Positions 1 through 12,089 are shown, counted from the stretch's first letter. The stretch is DNA of 64,000 bases from Knufia peltigerae (GCA_030247855.1 JAPDRN010000168.1:1-64000); one strand, 5' to 3'. The notes: generated by a model from the letters alone, not told the origin. Numbers and translations are program-made.

Positions 1-95
1 TTAATATTATTCTTTATATAATAAATAATAAAATTAGCTTTAATATAACTTTTATAGTTATTAATAATTAATAATTAGAGCTAATATAAATAATA

Positions 96-130
96 AATAA
101 GTGAGATAAATAAGTGAGTAAGATATCTCT
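96..130 (+). repeat. Left arm of terminal inverted repeat
   Basis: The arm contains two GTGAG-type units followed by AGATATCTCT. Its reverse complement aligns with 2136-2176 over about 40 bases with roughly five mismatches, all transitions. Similarity continues weakly outward toward base 70. Confidence 0.6.
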
Positions 131-2135
131 TTAGATTTTCTAAACCTTTAACTTTTAACGTAATTTTCTTTATTATAATATATAATATTTACTAATACTA
201 AACGTTAAATAATCTTTACTCTTTAGGCTATTAAATAAACCCTAAATCTTAGTGCCTAAAAAGCTATTAAAATCTATAGCTATAGCTATATAACTCTATC
301 TCACTAACTTAAAGGTATCTAGTCTTATAATAATAGTATATTTAACTTATAAAACCTAATCTCTCTTAAAGAGAATATAATTATTTAGTATACTCTTAAC
401 CTTAATATATAATTACACTCTCTCTAACTTATTAGCGTGAAAGATATAGCTAACTAACTACTTATAAAGCGTAATGCGCCTCCTATTAGGAAGTAATAGG
501 CTTTTAACTTTATTAAGTAATAATTAAAGCTTTAGACATATTTCTTTTATTAGTATAACTATATAAAAGCTTAATATAAAGATTCTAACGTAATTTAAAT
601 ATGGTTCACACTAGTAAAGAATATAGTCATAAAATATAGTGTAATAAATATAAATATCTATAATTTTAATAAAACTAAATTTATAATAGATATAATCTTA
701 ATAAGTATTATTATAATAAGCACTAAAAGGCACTTAAATATTAAGTTAGTTTAGCTTAGTAATTAAGAATAAATAATAGTGATTTAAGGTATTAATATAT
801 TAAGCTAAATAGTTTCACTATTTATTATTATTTTAGGTAAATATTATCTCTTTACTTAGTACTAAAATAGTACTCTTTTATATAATTAAGTTATTACTAT
901 ATCTTCTAATAACTAGACTATAAATAAGAGAAGTCTAAAATAAATTTAACACTTTAATTAGTATATAAAACTATAAATAATAAATAAATATTATCTCTTA
1001 GTCTTTAATAAATATAAAAGTTATTACTTAATTAATTTTAAGCTTTACTATAAAGAGTATAATATTATTACTCTCTATATATTACCTTATTTATTTTATA
1101 TTCTTTAGTCTCTTAATATTAAGTGTTTTAACCTATTAAAATAAGTATATAGTGATTAAATTAAGAAGAGAGTTTAGATTAATATCACTTATATTTTAAA
1201 GAAGAACTTTTTTCTCGTGTTTTTAGTCACTTTTTAATAGATAATAATAATTTAAAATATTTAGGTAAGGTTTTAAGGGACTAAGCTTATTCCTTATAAT
1301 CTAAAAAGTATAATTACTTATTTAGATATAAAGCTATAAATATTAATCCCTAAAAAATAAAGTAATATATTACCCTAGGCCTAAGTATTTAAGATACTTA
1401 ATAACTTAACTAAAGCTAATTTATAGTCTATATTCATTAAGAATTAAGTCTCTTAATATTAAGGAAACTCTCTAACTTTAATTCTTAAGGCTATTAATTA
1501 GTTTATAAAGAGTATAATAAAAATTATGCACTAAATTACACTATTAAAGTCTAAAGTTAAAACACTTTATAATAAGAATATATTATTTAACTATTATTAC
1601 TAAGTAAAAAAGAAATAACTATACACTAAAGAAAGTATAACACTTAAGGAGGGTTAGTGTTTAAAGTCTTATAGTTATATTTAGGTTATAATAAAGTAAA
1701 AAATATAGCTTAGTAGTGATCTAAGTTAGTGGCGCGAAATAAGCGCGTGATAATATAATATCTATAGTAATACTAAATATATATTAGGAACGGTCTATAG
1801 AATAGGTAGAGTAATAACATAATAAAAATAGGTCTTTCTATCTAGGTACTTTAGTTATAAAAACTCTAAGCATAAGGAAGAGAAGTTCCTTATATGGGAA
1901 GCCTACGATAGTTATGCGGTTTCCCTAAGTTCTCTTAGCGTTACGTGCTTAGTAGGTATACTTAGCATAAAGTCTTAACATATTATTTATTCTCTGTTCT
2001 GTTTACTTATAATAACATAACTCTAAAACCTATTAAGTAGTTATAACCTTATCTGAGGAAGAGAAATCCGAGTAGTTATAACTAATTTAATGCGTGATAA
2101 TTAAGTGTAGCTATAAAATATGATAGTGATTAGGT

Positions 2136-2176
2136 AAAGATATCTCACTCACTTATCTATCTCACTCACTTATTAT
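2136..2176 (-). repeat. Right arm of terminal inverted repeat
   Basis: The arm contains AGATATCTCACTCACTTA, then a second ATCTCACTCACTTA unit. It is the inverted partner of 96-130. It keeps C at the positions where the left arm has T, so this arm was less heavily mutated. Confidence 0.6.
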
Positions 2177-2450
2177 TCACGTTAAATAATAATATTAATT
2201 ATTATTACTTAGGTAGAGAAGACCTTAGATATAAAACCTAGGCTTATAATCTATTATTATTTATAAGTAATATTAAGTATACTAAGTTCTAATTTATAGA
2301 AGAATCTTTACCTTATTATTTAATATTACCTTTAAGCCTAATTAGGTTAGCTATTATTTCATTATATAATAATACCTTATAACATTAGTATATTAATTAC
2401 TTTCTATTCTAGAGGTTATATGTTAGGCTTTCACACTTATAAGGCTGACC

Positions 2451-2971
2451 TAGCTATCCTTCCTTATTAGTTCTGTTGTCATGGGTTTGTATGCGACCTA
2501 CGGTTAGGCTGTCTTGTAATAGGTGAGGACTTATAACTTCCGGTCCCATATATTCGGACTGAAACCGACTTTATGAATACGAGCACTTAGCGCCGCGATC
2601 GAGGTGGCATAACTTGTCCTTAGGATTACACGGAGTGTTACTATGTCTAGGTGGAGCCTCAAAATCTACACTACCTCATGGTGTCATAATTAGTATGACC
2701 TTGGTTCTATTGTGTTTAACTGAAAGTAGCTGATCATTTCCGTTCGGAATAGGAAGAGGGCACTCTGGCGGCCCGGAAGCCTGGCGGCACGCCCGAACCA
2801 GCCATGATTGCCACGATGCATCCAATTCGCGGGATGAGTTTCCAGCCATTTGATAAAGACATTGTCATTGAGCGGCTGGTCTGAAGTGTGAAACCCTGTA
2901 AATTCGAGTTTTGTATAATCTGAGTCCTCCTGCAGCGTACCCATTCAACCTGCAAACCTCGAGCTAGAGCA
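2451..2971 (+). promoter_or_regulatory. Upstream region of the P450 gene
   Basis: Transition from the AT-rich block into normal sequence, then the presumed promoter of the P450 gene. A perfect palindrome TTCCGTTCGGAA lies at about 2738-2749, roughly 225 bases before the start codon. It has the CCG-N2-CGG layout that Zn2Cys6 dimers can bind. Two overlapping minus-strand frames at 2690-2955 look like chance frames. Confidence 0.3.
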
Positions 2972-4750
2972 ATGGCGAAGCTATTACAGTATTTGCTTCT
3001 CTCAGATATCGACCTCGCAACATCTATCGGTCTGTTCTTGACACTCTGCGCAGTTTACCTCCTTATAAGGACGCTATACCGTTTGTTCTTTCATCCACTA
3101 CAACACATCCCAGGCCCTAAGCTCGCAGCTGCGTCTCACATTGTGGAATTCTACTATGATGTGATCAAGGGTGGGCAATTCATCTTTGAGATTGAGCGCT
3201 GGCATCGGAAGTATGGTGCGTCAACGCCTCTTGCTCCTCATATTGTTAAAGCTGAACTTCTTGCATTTCAGGCCCTATCGTGAGAATCAATCCTCGTCAG
3301 ATTCACATATCGGATCCAGACTACTATGACGAGATATATGCACCGAGCAGCAAGAAGCGGGACAAGGATCCCATCTTTACCGCGCAATTTGGAGCTCCTG
3401 AGTCAATCATTGCCACTGTCAAACATGAACACCACCGCATGCGGCGCTCGGTAATGAATTCTTTCTTTTCCAAGCGTTCGGTCATGCAATTGGAGCCTCT
3501 CATTCAAGAGAAGATTGATCTTCTTGCGGAACGGTTCATTGAAGCCAAGCAGTCAGGCATGGTCCTCAAGTTGGAGTATGCTTACGCCGCACTCACTGCC
3601 GACGTAATCAGCCATTATTGTTATGGAAAAAGCGAAGGGTATCTTGATCACCATTGGCCCCAGAATGATATCAAAGACGGACTTTCCGGGATGGGCCATT
3701 TTACCCATTACTTCTACTTCTTTCCTATCCTTGCGTCCCTTACGCAGAAGCTGCCCACGCGGTTGTTGGAAAAGCTTGACCCTGCTGCCAAATGCTTTGT
3801 GGATCTGCAGGGAAGGTTCATCGAAGCCTCGAAAAGGGCCATCAGGAAGGGGCCCAGAGTTGACGAGAGGCCAAGTCTTTTCGATGCTCTCATTGATCCC
3901 AGCCTTCCTGAATCTGAACGCAGTGTAGGTCGGCTTTCTCAGGAAGCAATGATCGTGCTAGGCGCGGGGACGGAGACAACCGCGAATACTCTATCCATTG
4001 GTTCTTATCATCTCATCAGGAATCGACCAATTCTCTTGAAACTACGTGAAGAGGTCAAGCAGGTACTGCCCAATCTCTCATCAAGAGCAACTTGGGTGCA
4101 ATTGGAGCAATTACCTTATCTCGTAAGCAAGAATGATCGACCCAAGCAATATGACAACGAGAACTAATGTATTATTCCAGACCGCTGTGATCAACGAATC
4201 ACTCCGCATAGCCATCGGCTCTACCATGAGGTCTGCCAGAGTTGCAAACGAGCCTATAAGCTACAAAGACTATGTCATACCAGCAGGGGTAAGTATATTA
4301 GCGGAGTTCCAAGCCCAAGTGTCCTGTGACTAGAAGACAAGCTGATTATGGAGCTGAAGACACCTGTAATGACCGAACATCATTTCATCTTCTACAACTC
4401 TGACATATTTCCGCAACCCGAAAAATTCGACCCGGAGCGTTGGATTAAAGCTGCCGAGCAAGGAAACAGACTCACGAAGTACCAGATAGCCTTCTCTAGG
4501 GGCAGTAGACAATGCATCGGGATCAAGTGAACAACTTCATTCCATCACCCCACTATGTGGCTAACGAGGACTTAGTATGGCATACTCCGAACTATACTTG
4601 GCACTTGCCATGTTCGCCCGACGGTTCGACTTTGAGATCACAGGCACTACTGATGAAGATCTTCGCTTCGTCAGAGACTATGAAGTCCCGTGTGGACCAA
4701 ACGGGCCTTGGACTGTCCAGGCAAGAGTCAAGGAAGTCTTGGCAGATTGA
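2972..4750 (+). CDS. Cytochrome P450 monooxygenase
   Basis: Heme-thiolate monooxygenase, probably ER-anchored. Five exons: 2972-3215, 3272-4122, 4181-4288, 4360-4526, 4576-4750; they sum to 1545 bases, 514 residues, normal for a fungal P450. In order: an N-terminal membrane helix (about residues 15-40), the proline hinge HIPGPK, the I-helix AGTETT, the K-helix ESLR (ExxR), DPERW, and the heme loop FSRGSRQCIG with its cysteine ligand. All hallmark motifs are present once the four introns are removed, so it should be active. N-terminal style resembles the large group of fungal P450s related to trichodiene oxygenase and pisatin demethylase; the substrate cannot be read from this. It is convergent with the SDR gene. 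Inferred role: hydroxylation of the hydrophobic substrate of this catabolic locus. Confidence 0.92.
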
Positions 4751-5179
4751 TTGTCATGATCATCAACAATGAGAGTGCAATTGTGATGGTGCGAAATGGC
4801 GACTTCGATATCGGTTGAGATAGATATTTTCATACAGAATGCTAAACTTAAGCTGCTTCCTAGTTACATAGAGCCACAGGCTTCCCATGTGGAGCCAAAG
4901 CCCGAATGAAAACCTACAAGACCTTTCCAGCAGGTTCATTGCTCAGTAGAGAGCTGGATATCAACGACATGCCAGTCAAATAACGTTACGAGCTTGCCTC
5001 ATGGACCTTGAACAATATGCAATCTAGCAGGCTAGCAAAAAAGGATTGAGGACAGATAGTGAAAGAAGTGGGTAAGATATCTTTGCTAAAAGAATTGGCC
5101 CCTATCCAAGAGCACTTGCGCAGTACTAATCACCTCGTCTTTCCCATCAAGCTTCTCTTCTTACAAGATTCGGTTCAAC
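4751..5179. other. Convergent intergenic region
   Basis: The 3' ends of the P450 gene (plus) and the SDR gene (minus) face each other here. Nothing else is seen. Confidence 0.5.
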
Positions 5180-6005
5180 TCAGATTGTAAGACCTCCATC
5201 GCAGGATAAGACTGTGCCCGTGATAAAGCTCGCAGTGTCTGCCAATAGGAATAGAAAGCTATCCGCAACTTCTGCCGGGCTCGCCTCTCTACCTGAAGGA
5301 ACCTTCGACATAAAGTGCGCAACCCACTCTGGATCGGTGCACCGGGACTTCTGCAATGGTGTATCAATAGGGCCTGCTGCCGGATTAGGTCTCTGTAAGT
5401 ACCATGATGGATCATCCCCTGTCTGTAAACATGGGAGGTTTCTCACCTGGTGCAACTGCATTTATCCTAACACCTTGAGGGGTCCAATCCACAGCCAGTG
5501 ATTTCATCATGCCGACCACAGCATGCTTTGAAGCCGCGTACCCCGGGTTACTGGGCCCGCCACGTAATCCTTGAGAACTGGCTGTGATGACGATTGAGCC
5601 AGGAGTGTTTTGCTTCTTAAACTGCTTAAACGCCTCCGTCGCACAGATCCATACTCCCATCACGTTGACCTTCAGCTGGAGCTGGATTCGGTCGTCGTCG
5701 TAATAATTCTCCTCGTCCGGACAGACTCCTGCATTTGGAACCATCCCGTCAAGACGCCCGAATGTCTGAACAGTTGATTCAATCCATTTGTGGACCTCGT
5801 TGCGTTGCGATACATCAACTTTCGTGTAGGTGAAATCAGCGTCCAATTTTCCCACACCATCAATCGCACCGGCGGCAGGAGCGTTCAAGTCGGCGATGGC
5901 CACTTTTGCGCCGATGATAAGTAACTTTTTGACAATGCTGAGCCCGATGCCGGATGATCCGCCTGTGACTGCGATGACCTGGTCTCTGAGCGAGTTGAAC
6001 GTCAT
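5180..6005 (-). CDS. Short-chain dehydrogenase/reductase, paralogue A
   Basis: NAD(P)-dependent oxidoreductase of the classical SDR family, interconverting an alcohol and a ketone. Two exons: 6005-5447 and 5373-5180, 753 bases, 250 residues. Motifs: TGGSSGIG near residue 14 (cofactor binding), PNAG (NNAG-type), catalytic serine in ITASS, YAASK (YxxxK), and the end SCDGGLTI. The single intron falls at phase 1 inside the glycine of VAPG. The SDR at 22708-23553 has exactly the same exon lengths (559 and 194) and the same intron position, so the two are paralogues. Inferred role: alcohol dehydrogenase or ketoreductase steps on pathway intermediates. Confidence 0.9.
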
Positions 6006-7001
6006 CTCAAAGGGTAGGAAGCTTATTGTATGCCCAGCACGCTCAATCTCAAAGGGAATAGGTGACCGTTAATTCTAGGCGAAGAACTAAATTATTATGA
6101 GGATACACTGGCTTGAAAGGCGCGAATCCCATGGCTATCTTATATAGAAAACCCAGCGACAGCCGAAATCCAATCCCATTGAGCACAAAGATCTCCGTTC
6201 ATACAGGAATGCCGATTCGCTGGGTCACGCTCTGGAACCGGAACCTGTGTAAGTTTTGTATTATGTGGAGAAGTTTATGCTAGCTCAGCCGCGGAGCACC
6301 AGCATGTCCATGTGGCCTACCTTAGGCAGGAGGAGATCCATCTTCAGGCGAGGATTCGGAAAAGGGCAGTTAGACTGTTTACCTAGGGTTCCTACTCTAC
6401 CATCGCCATGGTTGCACCTCTTTTATTCAAGTATTATCGCCTTGCTCGGTTGACCTAGATTCCGACCACATAGTCGGGGTGTCCAGCACCGCGGCGCTAG
6501 CTTCCTGGGATTGAAGAAGCTGCGTCTAGGTGCTTTGGTAGTGCGTGAGTCATCAGTCATATATTTCAAAATGGCAGATGACCTACTATAGTTAAAGATC
6601 ACCGCTCCCTGCCGAGGTAATTCTCTATTCACATACAGTGTTTTCGGATGGCAGACCAGGCTAATGAACATCGCGACATGCAGGACGGCTTTCCACATTC
6701 CCGTAACTCTGGATGTAACTTTTACCCACGAACCTGCGACGTCCCAGATCGAGCTCTGTGCGCGTGATGTTATCATTCTATGCTATCGCAAATATCTTCA
6801 TGCTATGAGAGTATCGAAACTGCCTATCAAAGCATTCATTGTCGGTGCCCGTTGTCATCTTTGCGATTCAATATCCACTCTTTCCAGACCAGGATTCAAC
6901 ATGAAGATTAACAACATGTCGTCCTAGGAAGAGCGATTTACTGCGATTCCAAGAGAAGCAACATTACAGTTTCAGTGCACTTTGCATGTGGTTTTTCTGT
7001 G
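6006..7001. other. Intergenic region
   Basis: Upstream side of the SDR gene and downstream side of the NTF2-like gene. A 117-codon minus-strand frame at 6423-6776 has no family resemblance I recognise. No RNA gene is seen. Confidence 0.4.
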
Positions 7002-7451
7002 TTAGATTTTGCCATGTTCCTTGTAGTATGCCTGCAGGCTTGCAGCGGCCGCTTCAACTTCGTACCCGTCCATCGACTCCTTGAAATCCTTGATCTTGCC
7101 GTCCTCTCCCACTATGAATCGAAGAAGGTAGTTGTTTGTGTAAGCCTTTTGTCCGGGGCCTCTTCCCTTCACAGAAGCCTCTACAAAAGCGACATCATCC
7201 TCTGCAACAACACGTTGGACGACAATTTCCCATTTGTCGAATTCGTCCACAAATGCTTTCGCTGCTGGTATGACTTTCGTCGCAGGCTTTGTCCCCCCGG
7301 TAGCTGGCGCTCTTTCTTCGTTGGACACAACGGTGAATAATGCTCCTGGCGCGAAAAGATGGAGTATATCTTCCATGCGACGCTCGTGGAGATACTTCAT
7401 ATACTCCTTCGCCGTGCCGCGAGATCGTTCTGTCTGAGATAGATTCACCAT
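7002..7451 (-). CDS. NTF2-like / SnoaL-like fold protein
   Basis: Single-exon protein of 149 residues, counted from the methionine of MVNLSQTERS; an earlier in-frame ATG at 7541 would add 30 residues unlike the family. The layout is that of the cone-shaped NTF2-like fold: an N-terminal helix pair with EYMKYLHERR, then the strand pattern with WEIVVQRVVAEDDVAF and a late NNYLLRFIVGEDGKI strand. Members include SnoaL cyclases, Delta5-3-ketosteroid isomerase, scytalone dehydratase and many binding proteins. Which chemistry applies cannot be told from sequence alone. Its place among KstD-like, SDR and P450 genes makes an isomerase or dehydratase role on a cyclic ketone reasonable, but this is inference. 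Confidence 0.8.
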   Translation of the reverse strand: MVNLSQTERSRGTAKEYMKYLHERRMEDILHLFAPGALFTVVSNEERAPATGGTKPATKVIPAAKAFVDEFDKWEIVVQRVVAEDDVAFVEASVKGRGPGQKAYTNNYLLRFIVGEDGKIKDFKESMDGYEVEAAAASLQAYYKEHGKI

Positions 7452-8523
7452 GATAGGACTTTGATGAAATGCTTGGAGGATCACAAAGAGGGGAGATTCT
7501 ACGAATCCCAGAAAACAGACTTCGATATTTTTCAGCAGCAATAGTTCACCTATTATGTCGGTACATTATTTCCCCTGAACCCGGAGAGTTTAGCCGATTT
7601 CCCGGAGCCTGTCATGTCCCCGAACCCATTAGTTATCCGTGAGCACGGTAAGGAGGAACGGGACTTTACGAGCTCGAACTCCACGCTATACGAAATTTCG
7701 AGTGTGAGAAATCGGGGTGTATGGGCACTTGCACCCAGAGATTTGCTCACTATGCAAATTTCAGACTTCCTGTGCCACGTCCAAAACTGATCTTTCACAC
7801 CTTCTTTCAGCGGTTGATCTAAAATCGAGGGAGCTGGTCAATGTTTTTCCGTGACTGACGGGGTAATTGCGGCATGCCTGAGGAGGGAACTAGGGATTTT
7901 CGATTCACATAGTGAATTAATCTGCCCGTCTGTAGTACTCCATGCATGACATGCATCTCTCACCTGGTCTTGGCAAGGATCCGTGTACCAGGTAAACTCC
8001 TGACATCGCCGTCATTCTACATGGGGCGCGCTTACCTGCTTTACACCAGGCGGTGCCAGGTAGACCTTGGCGCATGGCATCTCGGTGGCCACAGATGGGG
8101 ATAGCCTAGATACATCAGAGAAGCGCCTTATATCCTTTTGGTTCCTGCCGTGCTCGTGTTCCCACACTCCAGGTCTAATCCTTAGGGTTAACAGACTCCA
8201 TTTGGAGAAGCGAAATAGGCATTCTAGAAGGCTTTAGCGACACTCATATCCTGAGAGACACTAAACCCAACCGTTTCTTCTCCACCCTTACGCGGGCAGC
8301 GTGGACATAGATCTGGCGTCATATTAACACCGCATTTGTACTACTTTCACAGTACATGAAGGAACTGAGACGTTTATCAATGCTACAAATATGCTAGGTG
8401 CTGACACAATTTGTAACGTCTAAGCATTCTTTCTCTCTACACGGACAGTGAAGGCCGAGTCCTTCAGGTGTTCTCCATAATTGATTAGAGGCACTTGCGA
8501 TCATCTTTCCGTAACATCCAACC
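7452..8523. other. Intergenic region
   Basis: About 1.1 kb between the start of the NTF2-like gene and the stop of the acetoacetyl-CoA synthetase gene, both on the minus strand. It should hold the promoter of the former and the terminator of the latter. No coding or RNA signal is seen. Confidence 0.4.
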
Positions 8524-10994
8524 TTAGAGTTTTGCGCGTACGCCTTGGGCTTGGTCTTCCTTTTCAATTTCAAAGAATTTCTTATAGTGGTCGAAGGAAT
8601 CAGGGTTAGCGACGGAGCTTGTGGCTTTTGTTGAGCGTCCAGAAATTATTCCCTTGACTGCCAGCTCGATCTTTTTCCCGTTCATTGTATATGGAATCGA
8701 TGGCACACGAAAAATGTATTTCGGAACATGCCTTGGTGTCCTGGCTTTGCGAATGGCAGCTTTGATGGTAGATTTCAGTTCCGCGGTCAGCTCTTGCCCT
8801 CTGGTCATCTTCACGAACAAAACAACGGATTCATCTTCGTCATGTGGCCTGCGTTGGCCGACACAAAGGGCATCTGCGATTCCTGGGATCTTCTCGACGA
8901 CGTCGTAGATCTCAGCGGATCCGAACCGCACCCCGGACGGATTTAGGACACCGTCACTATGCAGAATCTGTCAAATAGCGTTAATGGCCTTGGGAGAAGG
9001 AGGGCTTACGATCTTCCGAGCATAATGTATCCCCTAGTTTTGGGGTTTCTTTGGACAAAGTCCCCCTGGCACCAAGTTGAGGTGCCATATCTCTCAAAAT
9101 AGGCTGATCGGTACTGATCACCATGGTTACTCCCCCAGAAGTACACGGGCTCGCTTGGAAAGGGCTTTCGACAAATCAATTCTCCAGCTTTCCCGATCTT
9201 TTTCACCGATATCAGCTCGTCGGCGTCAGCATCTGCAACGTCCACCTCCATTCCCATCGATTCACATTGGATTTCTCCTGCGTAAAGCGGCAGATCTGGG
9301 TTGCCAGTAATGACTTGCATTCGTTAGCGGACCTCTGTGAAAGCAAAACGCGCCTGGCAGGACTCACGCGAACTAGCTACGTCCGTGCCTCCACTGGTCG
9401 ATACGAGGTGGACATGGGAGGGAAAGCCGACATCGTAAAACCACTCGCTCACCTCCGCATTCAATGTGCTTCCTGTCGAAGTGACACATCTTAAGCAAGA
9501 GAGGTCAATGACGTCCTCTGGTCACAGTTAGCAAGCCTTCCACTAAGACATGGTGACTCGACAAACTTGGTTTGAGACCACAGTTCTTCAACTCGGTCAG
9601 GAATCTTGCCGAAGTTCCGAAGTGTGTTATCCTGCAAGCCAACTTAGCTCTTAAACAAATGGTCACGTTGAAGCACATACTTGAGTTTCGACACCAGCTG
9701 GAGAAGGACCAATGGACTTGGTCGGAGGGGCGAACCATCATACACGACTGACCGACCGCCATATCCGATTCCGCAAAGCACATTTCTCCACATGATCCAT
9801 CCCGTCTACGATATCCAGATTCAGCTTTCAAGTGGAGTGATGCAAGGAAGCAATCTGTGACATACTGTAGTATACTGAAGGATTGAGTCTCCCGGCTGCA
9901 TGTCAACATGCAATACGGCATCTTTCTTCGTTTGTAAGAGTAGTCCCTGAAGAATACGGTCAAATGAAGATCATCTTCACATCTCATATATCTGGACTCA
10001 CCGCTGCACTATGCACAATACACTTGGGTGGCCCAGACTGCGAAAACTTTAGCTTGAGAGGATTCCGTAACAGCCAGAAATTGCTCACCGTCCCCGAGGA
10101 GTACACGATGAAGCCTGGATGACTAAAAGGTAACTTGGCGAATGTCAAAGGTCTTCCACGTCCTCTGCGCAGAAAGGCCTGCCATGTGGTCAACTTGAGC
10201 GCTGACTCTTCGTGCACCACATTCCTCCTCTGGATGACGATCATGTTCAAGTACTCGGGGAGATCGAGCAATTTTGCGGCGCAGGCTCTGTTCTTTCTAG
10301 CTAGATCTATTACTTTGCCGTTGTATAGGACGTCACTCTCCACAAAGAGGATCTTGGGTCGGATCTGTCGCACCCGGTCGAGGATACCTTCGACACCCAT
10401 ATCTGGCGAAGAAGTCGACCAAACAGCCCCAATCGATAATGTTGCTAGACATGCGACCACTGTCTCAAGACGATTCGACAAGACACCAGCGACTCTATCC
10501 CCGCTTGTAATGCCTGAAGATCTCATTGCATCGGCTACGGAAGTAACTTGCGATGTCAGCTGCTCCCATGTCACATCACGGACCTCCAAAGCTCCTTCGC
10601 AGCATTCATGGATTACAATATTTGCTGCATCTTGATTCGACATTAAAATTTCGGCGAAATTGAGCTTCAATTCCGGAAACCAGATTGGAGGCGGGTACAT
10701 TGAACGTTTCCTCTGCAGCAGTTGGTACAAATCCATAAGCAATATTGCTGTCTTGCCTACCTTTGGTGCGAGAGCAGTTGTCGGACTCTTGTCCCCCTTC
10801 ATTCCCACAAAAAGGAAAACATCGATCCAAAAAGCATCCGCCGTTGTGTCGTCAATAGAATAGTTCCACAGCTCGTAGTAGTCTTTCAGCGACAACGAGT
10901 GCCGTTTGTTGACAAATTCGCGGAACTTTGTCATCATTGTCTTTGGCGAATTTCGGCGCCGCCAAAGCAGACGTGGACCAATACTCTCATCCAT
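8524..10994 (-). CDS. Acetoacetyl-CoA synthetase, peroxisomal (PTS1)
   Basis: ATP-dependent acid:CoA ligase of the ANL superfamily, acetoacetate-CoA ligase type: acetoacetate + ATP + CoA to acetoacetyl-CoA. Nine exons: 10994-10761, 10712-10089, 10037-10002, 9946-9866, 9805-9681, 9631-9567, 9517-9368, 9313-9010, 8956-8524; 2052 bases, 683 residues, the family length. Landmarks: KLNFAE, the ATP loop VYSSGTSGPPKCIVHS (after a 51-base in-frame intron is removed), TGWIMW, FGTSARFL, TSGGTDVASS, MLGRSDGVLNPSGVRFGSAE and the C-terminal MNGKKIELAVK with the catalytic lysine. The protein ends in AKL, a type-1 peroxisomal signal. A further ATG at 11054 would add 20 residues. Head-to-head with a Zn2Cys6 regulator. 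It would activate the acetoacetate released by the fumarylacetoacetase at 39.3-40.8 kb. Confidence 0.92.
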
Positions 10995-12089
10995 TGCCGT
11001 TGCTTTGATACATTCGAGAGTCCTAAACAGAGAGATCAACCTGCTCTCTATCACACAGCTGCTCCTCCAAACTGCGGGGCAGTCAGCATATGTCTACGAG
11101 AACTCATCACGTGCCTAGAGATCCAGGATATCCAATCAACGGATTAGAGATGTTCTCCGGACCCGTCGAGCTTAGTGTATCTGGGCAGCGTCTGTAGTCC
11201 ATTTTTGATTGGGTACCAATCCCTTGAAATTACCGCTAAGTCAAATTAGGTTGGCTGTCATCCACCATCCGCGTGGAAAAGGCTCTCCGGATGCATCGAG
11301 CTTAGTGCAGCGTGATGGCGTGGCCGTGGCTTTGGAATTAATGGGGCTGCCAATGGTCTCTCGGGAAGCTCGCCCGACAGGTCACCTTTCTTGTCAATGC
11401 GCTGAAACCCCCTCGCAGCTACCTTGAACGATAGAGCAAGTCGGCTAGCCCTAAGTTCTCTCGTACCCAGGACGGTCAATGCAAGGAGAATTGCACGGAA
11501 GGGAAGGGCCAGCAAGGCATGTTCGCGATTTTGAAGAGTGGATCAGAATTAAGGTCGTGTCGATTGCCAGTGACATGACAAGGAGCTTCAGGTGAACACA
11601 AGGTTATTCCGATGGTCATAAGCAGGTCTAAGGGATAAGTTGGTACGATTAGACATCCCTGAGACCACATGACACAGAACAGTGGCTCAAATTCCCTCCC
11701 CGATAAGCATTCAAAGCGTGAAAACAGTCAAGCTAGCATAGTCAAGACTTGTACCGAGTTATGTAGTGCATTGAGGAGCCCCGGCCTGCCCCGGTTGGGG
11801 TGGCCAGAACCCGCCCATTTGCACCCCACCAATCATCACAGACCGGGGCCAAGAAGGTGACGCGAATGTCGTCTTGGGGCGCACCTGGTCCTGTAATTGC
11901 TTTCCCCCCACGTCCCAATTGCTGCATGATTCGCTCTCCCTTGTCCTTGCGTGTCTACAGTCTCATGGCTTCCGAAGTCCTCCTAGGTTTTGAGGCGAGC
12001 ATGGACGATGTAGATGGCATACGCAAGCTTCAATCAAAGACGATCCGCTCTCCCGCTCTGCCGCATGTTTCTGCAGATACGAGGCAACA
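10995..12089. promoter_or_regulatory. Divergent promoter region, AACS / Zn2Cys6 regulator
   Basis: About 1.1 kb between two divergent genes, so it should carry both promoters. It contains a near-perfect 23-base direct repeat (11155-11177 and 11285-11307) sharing CTCCGGA and TCGAGCTTAGTG. Each copy holds the palindrome TCCGGA, a CGG-type half-site pair. Binding by the neighbouring regulator is inference only. Confidence 0.4.
11155..11307 (+). repeat. 23-base direct repeat pair, 130 bases apart
   Basis: Copies at 11155-11177 and 11285-11307 agree at about 20 of 23 positions; both begin CTCCGGA and end TCGAGCTTAGTG. A CAGCGT follows each at slightly different distance. It may be a duplicated operator-like site or simply a small duplication. 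Confidence 0.5.

Larger units (their letters stand above)
1..2450. mobile_element. AT-rich, RIP-like block; probable dead TIR DNA transposon
   Basis: This stretch is extremely AT-rich, full of TpA and poor in G and C. It has no convincing reading frame on either strand, while the DNA from about 2.45 kb onward has normal composition. Near its two ends lie inverted copies of one sequence (about 96-130 and 2136-2176). They differ only by C/T or G/A transitions, the pattern RIP leaves. The arms are about 2.1 kb apart, a size usual for fungal Tc1/mariner or pogo-type elements. Seen: composition, inverted arms, transition-only mismatches. Inferred: a cut-and-paste transposon copy killed by RIP. The transposase family cannot be told because the inside is too mutated. 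The exact ends are unclear because similarity fades outward into AT-rich sequence. Confidence 0.6.

Noticed and set aside
2690..2955. Two overlapping minus-strand frames of 84 and 73 codons
   Set aside because: Both overlap each other and the P450 promoter, with no family resemblance and no splice logic.
6423..6776. Minus-strand frame of 117 codons
   Set aside because: Composition and motif content look random; no start context or neighbour logic.
8524..11054. Acetoacetyl-CoA synthetase as a pseudogene because of its many frame changes
   Set aside because: Eight introns with GT...AG ends restore one continuous 683-residue protein with all family motifs and the phases close exactly.
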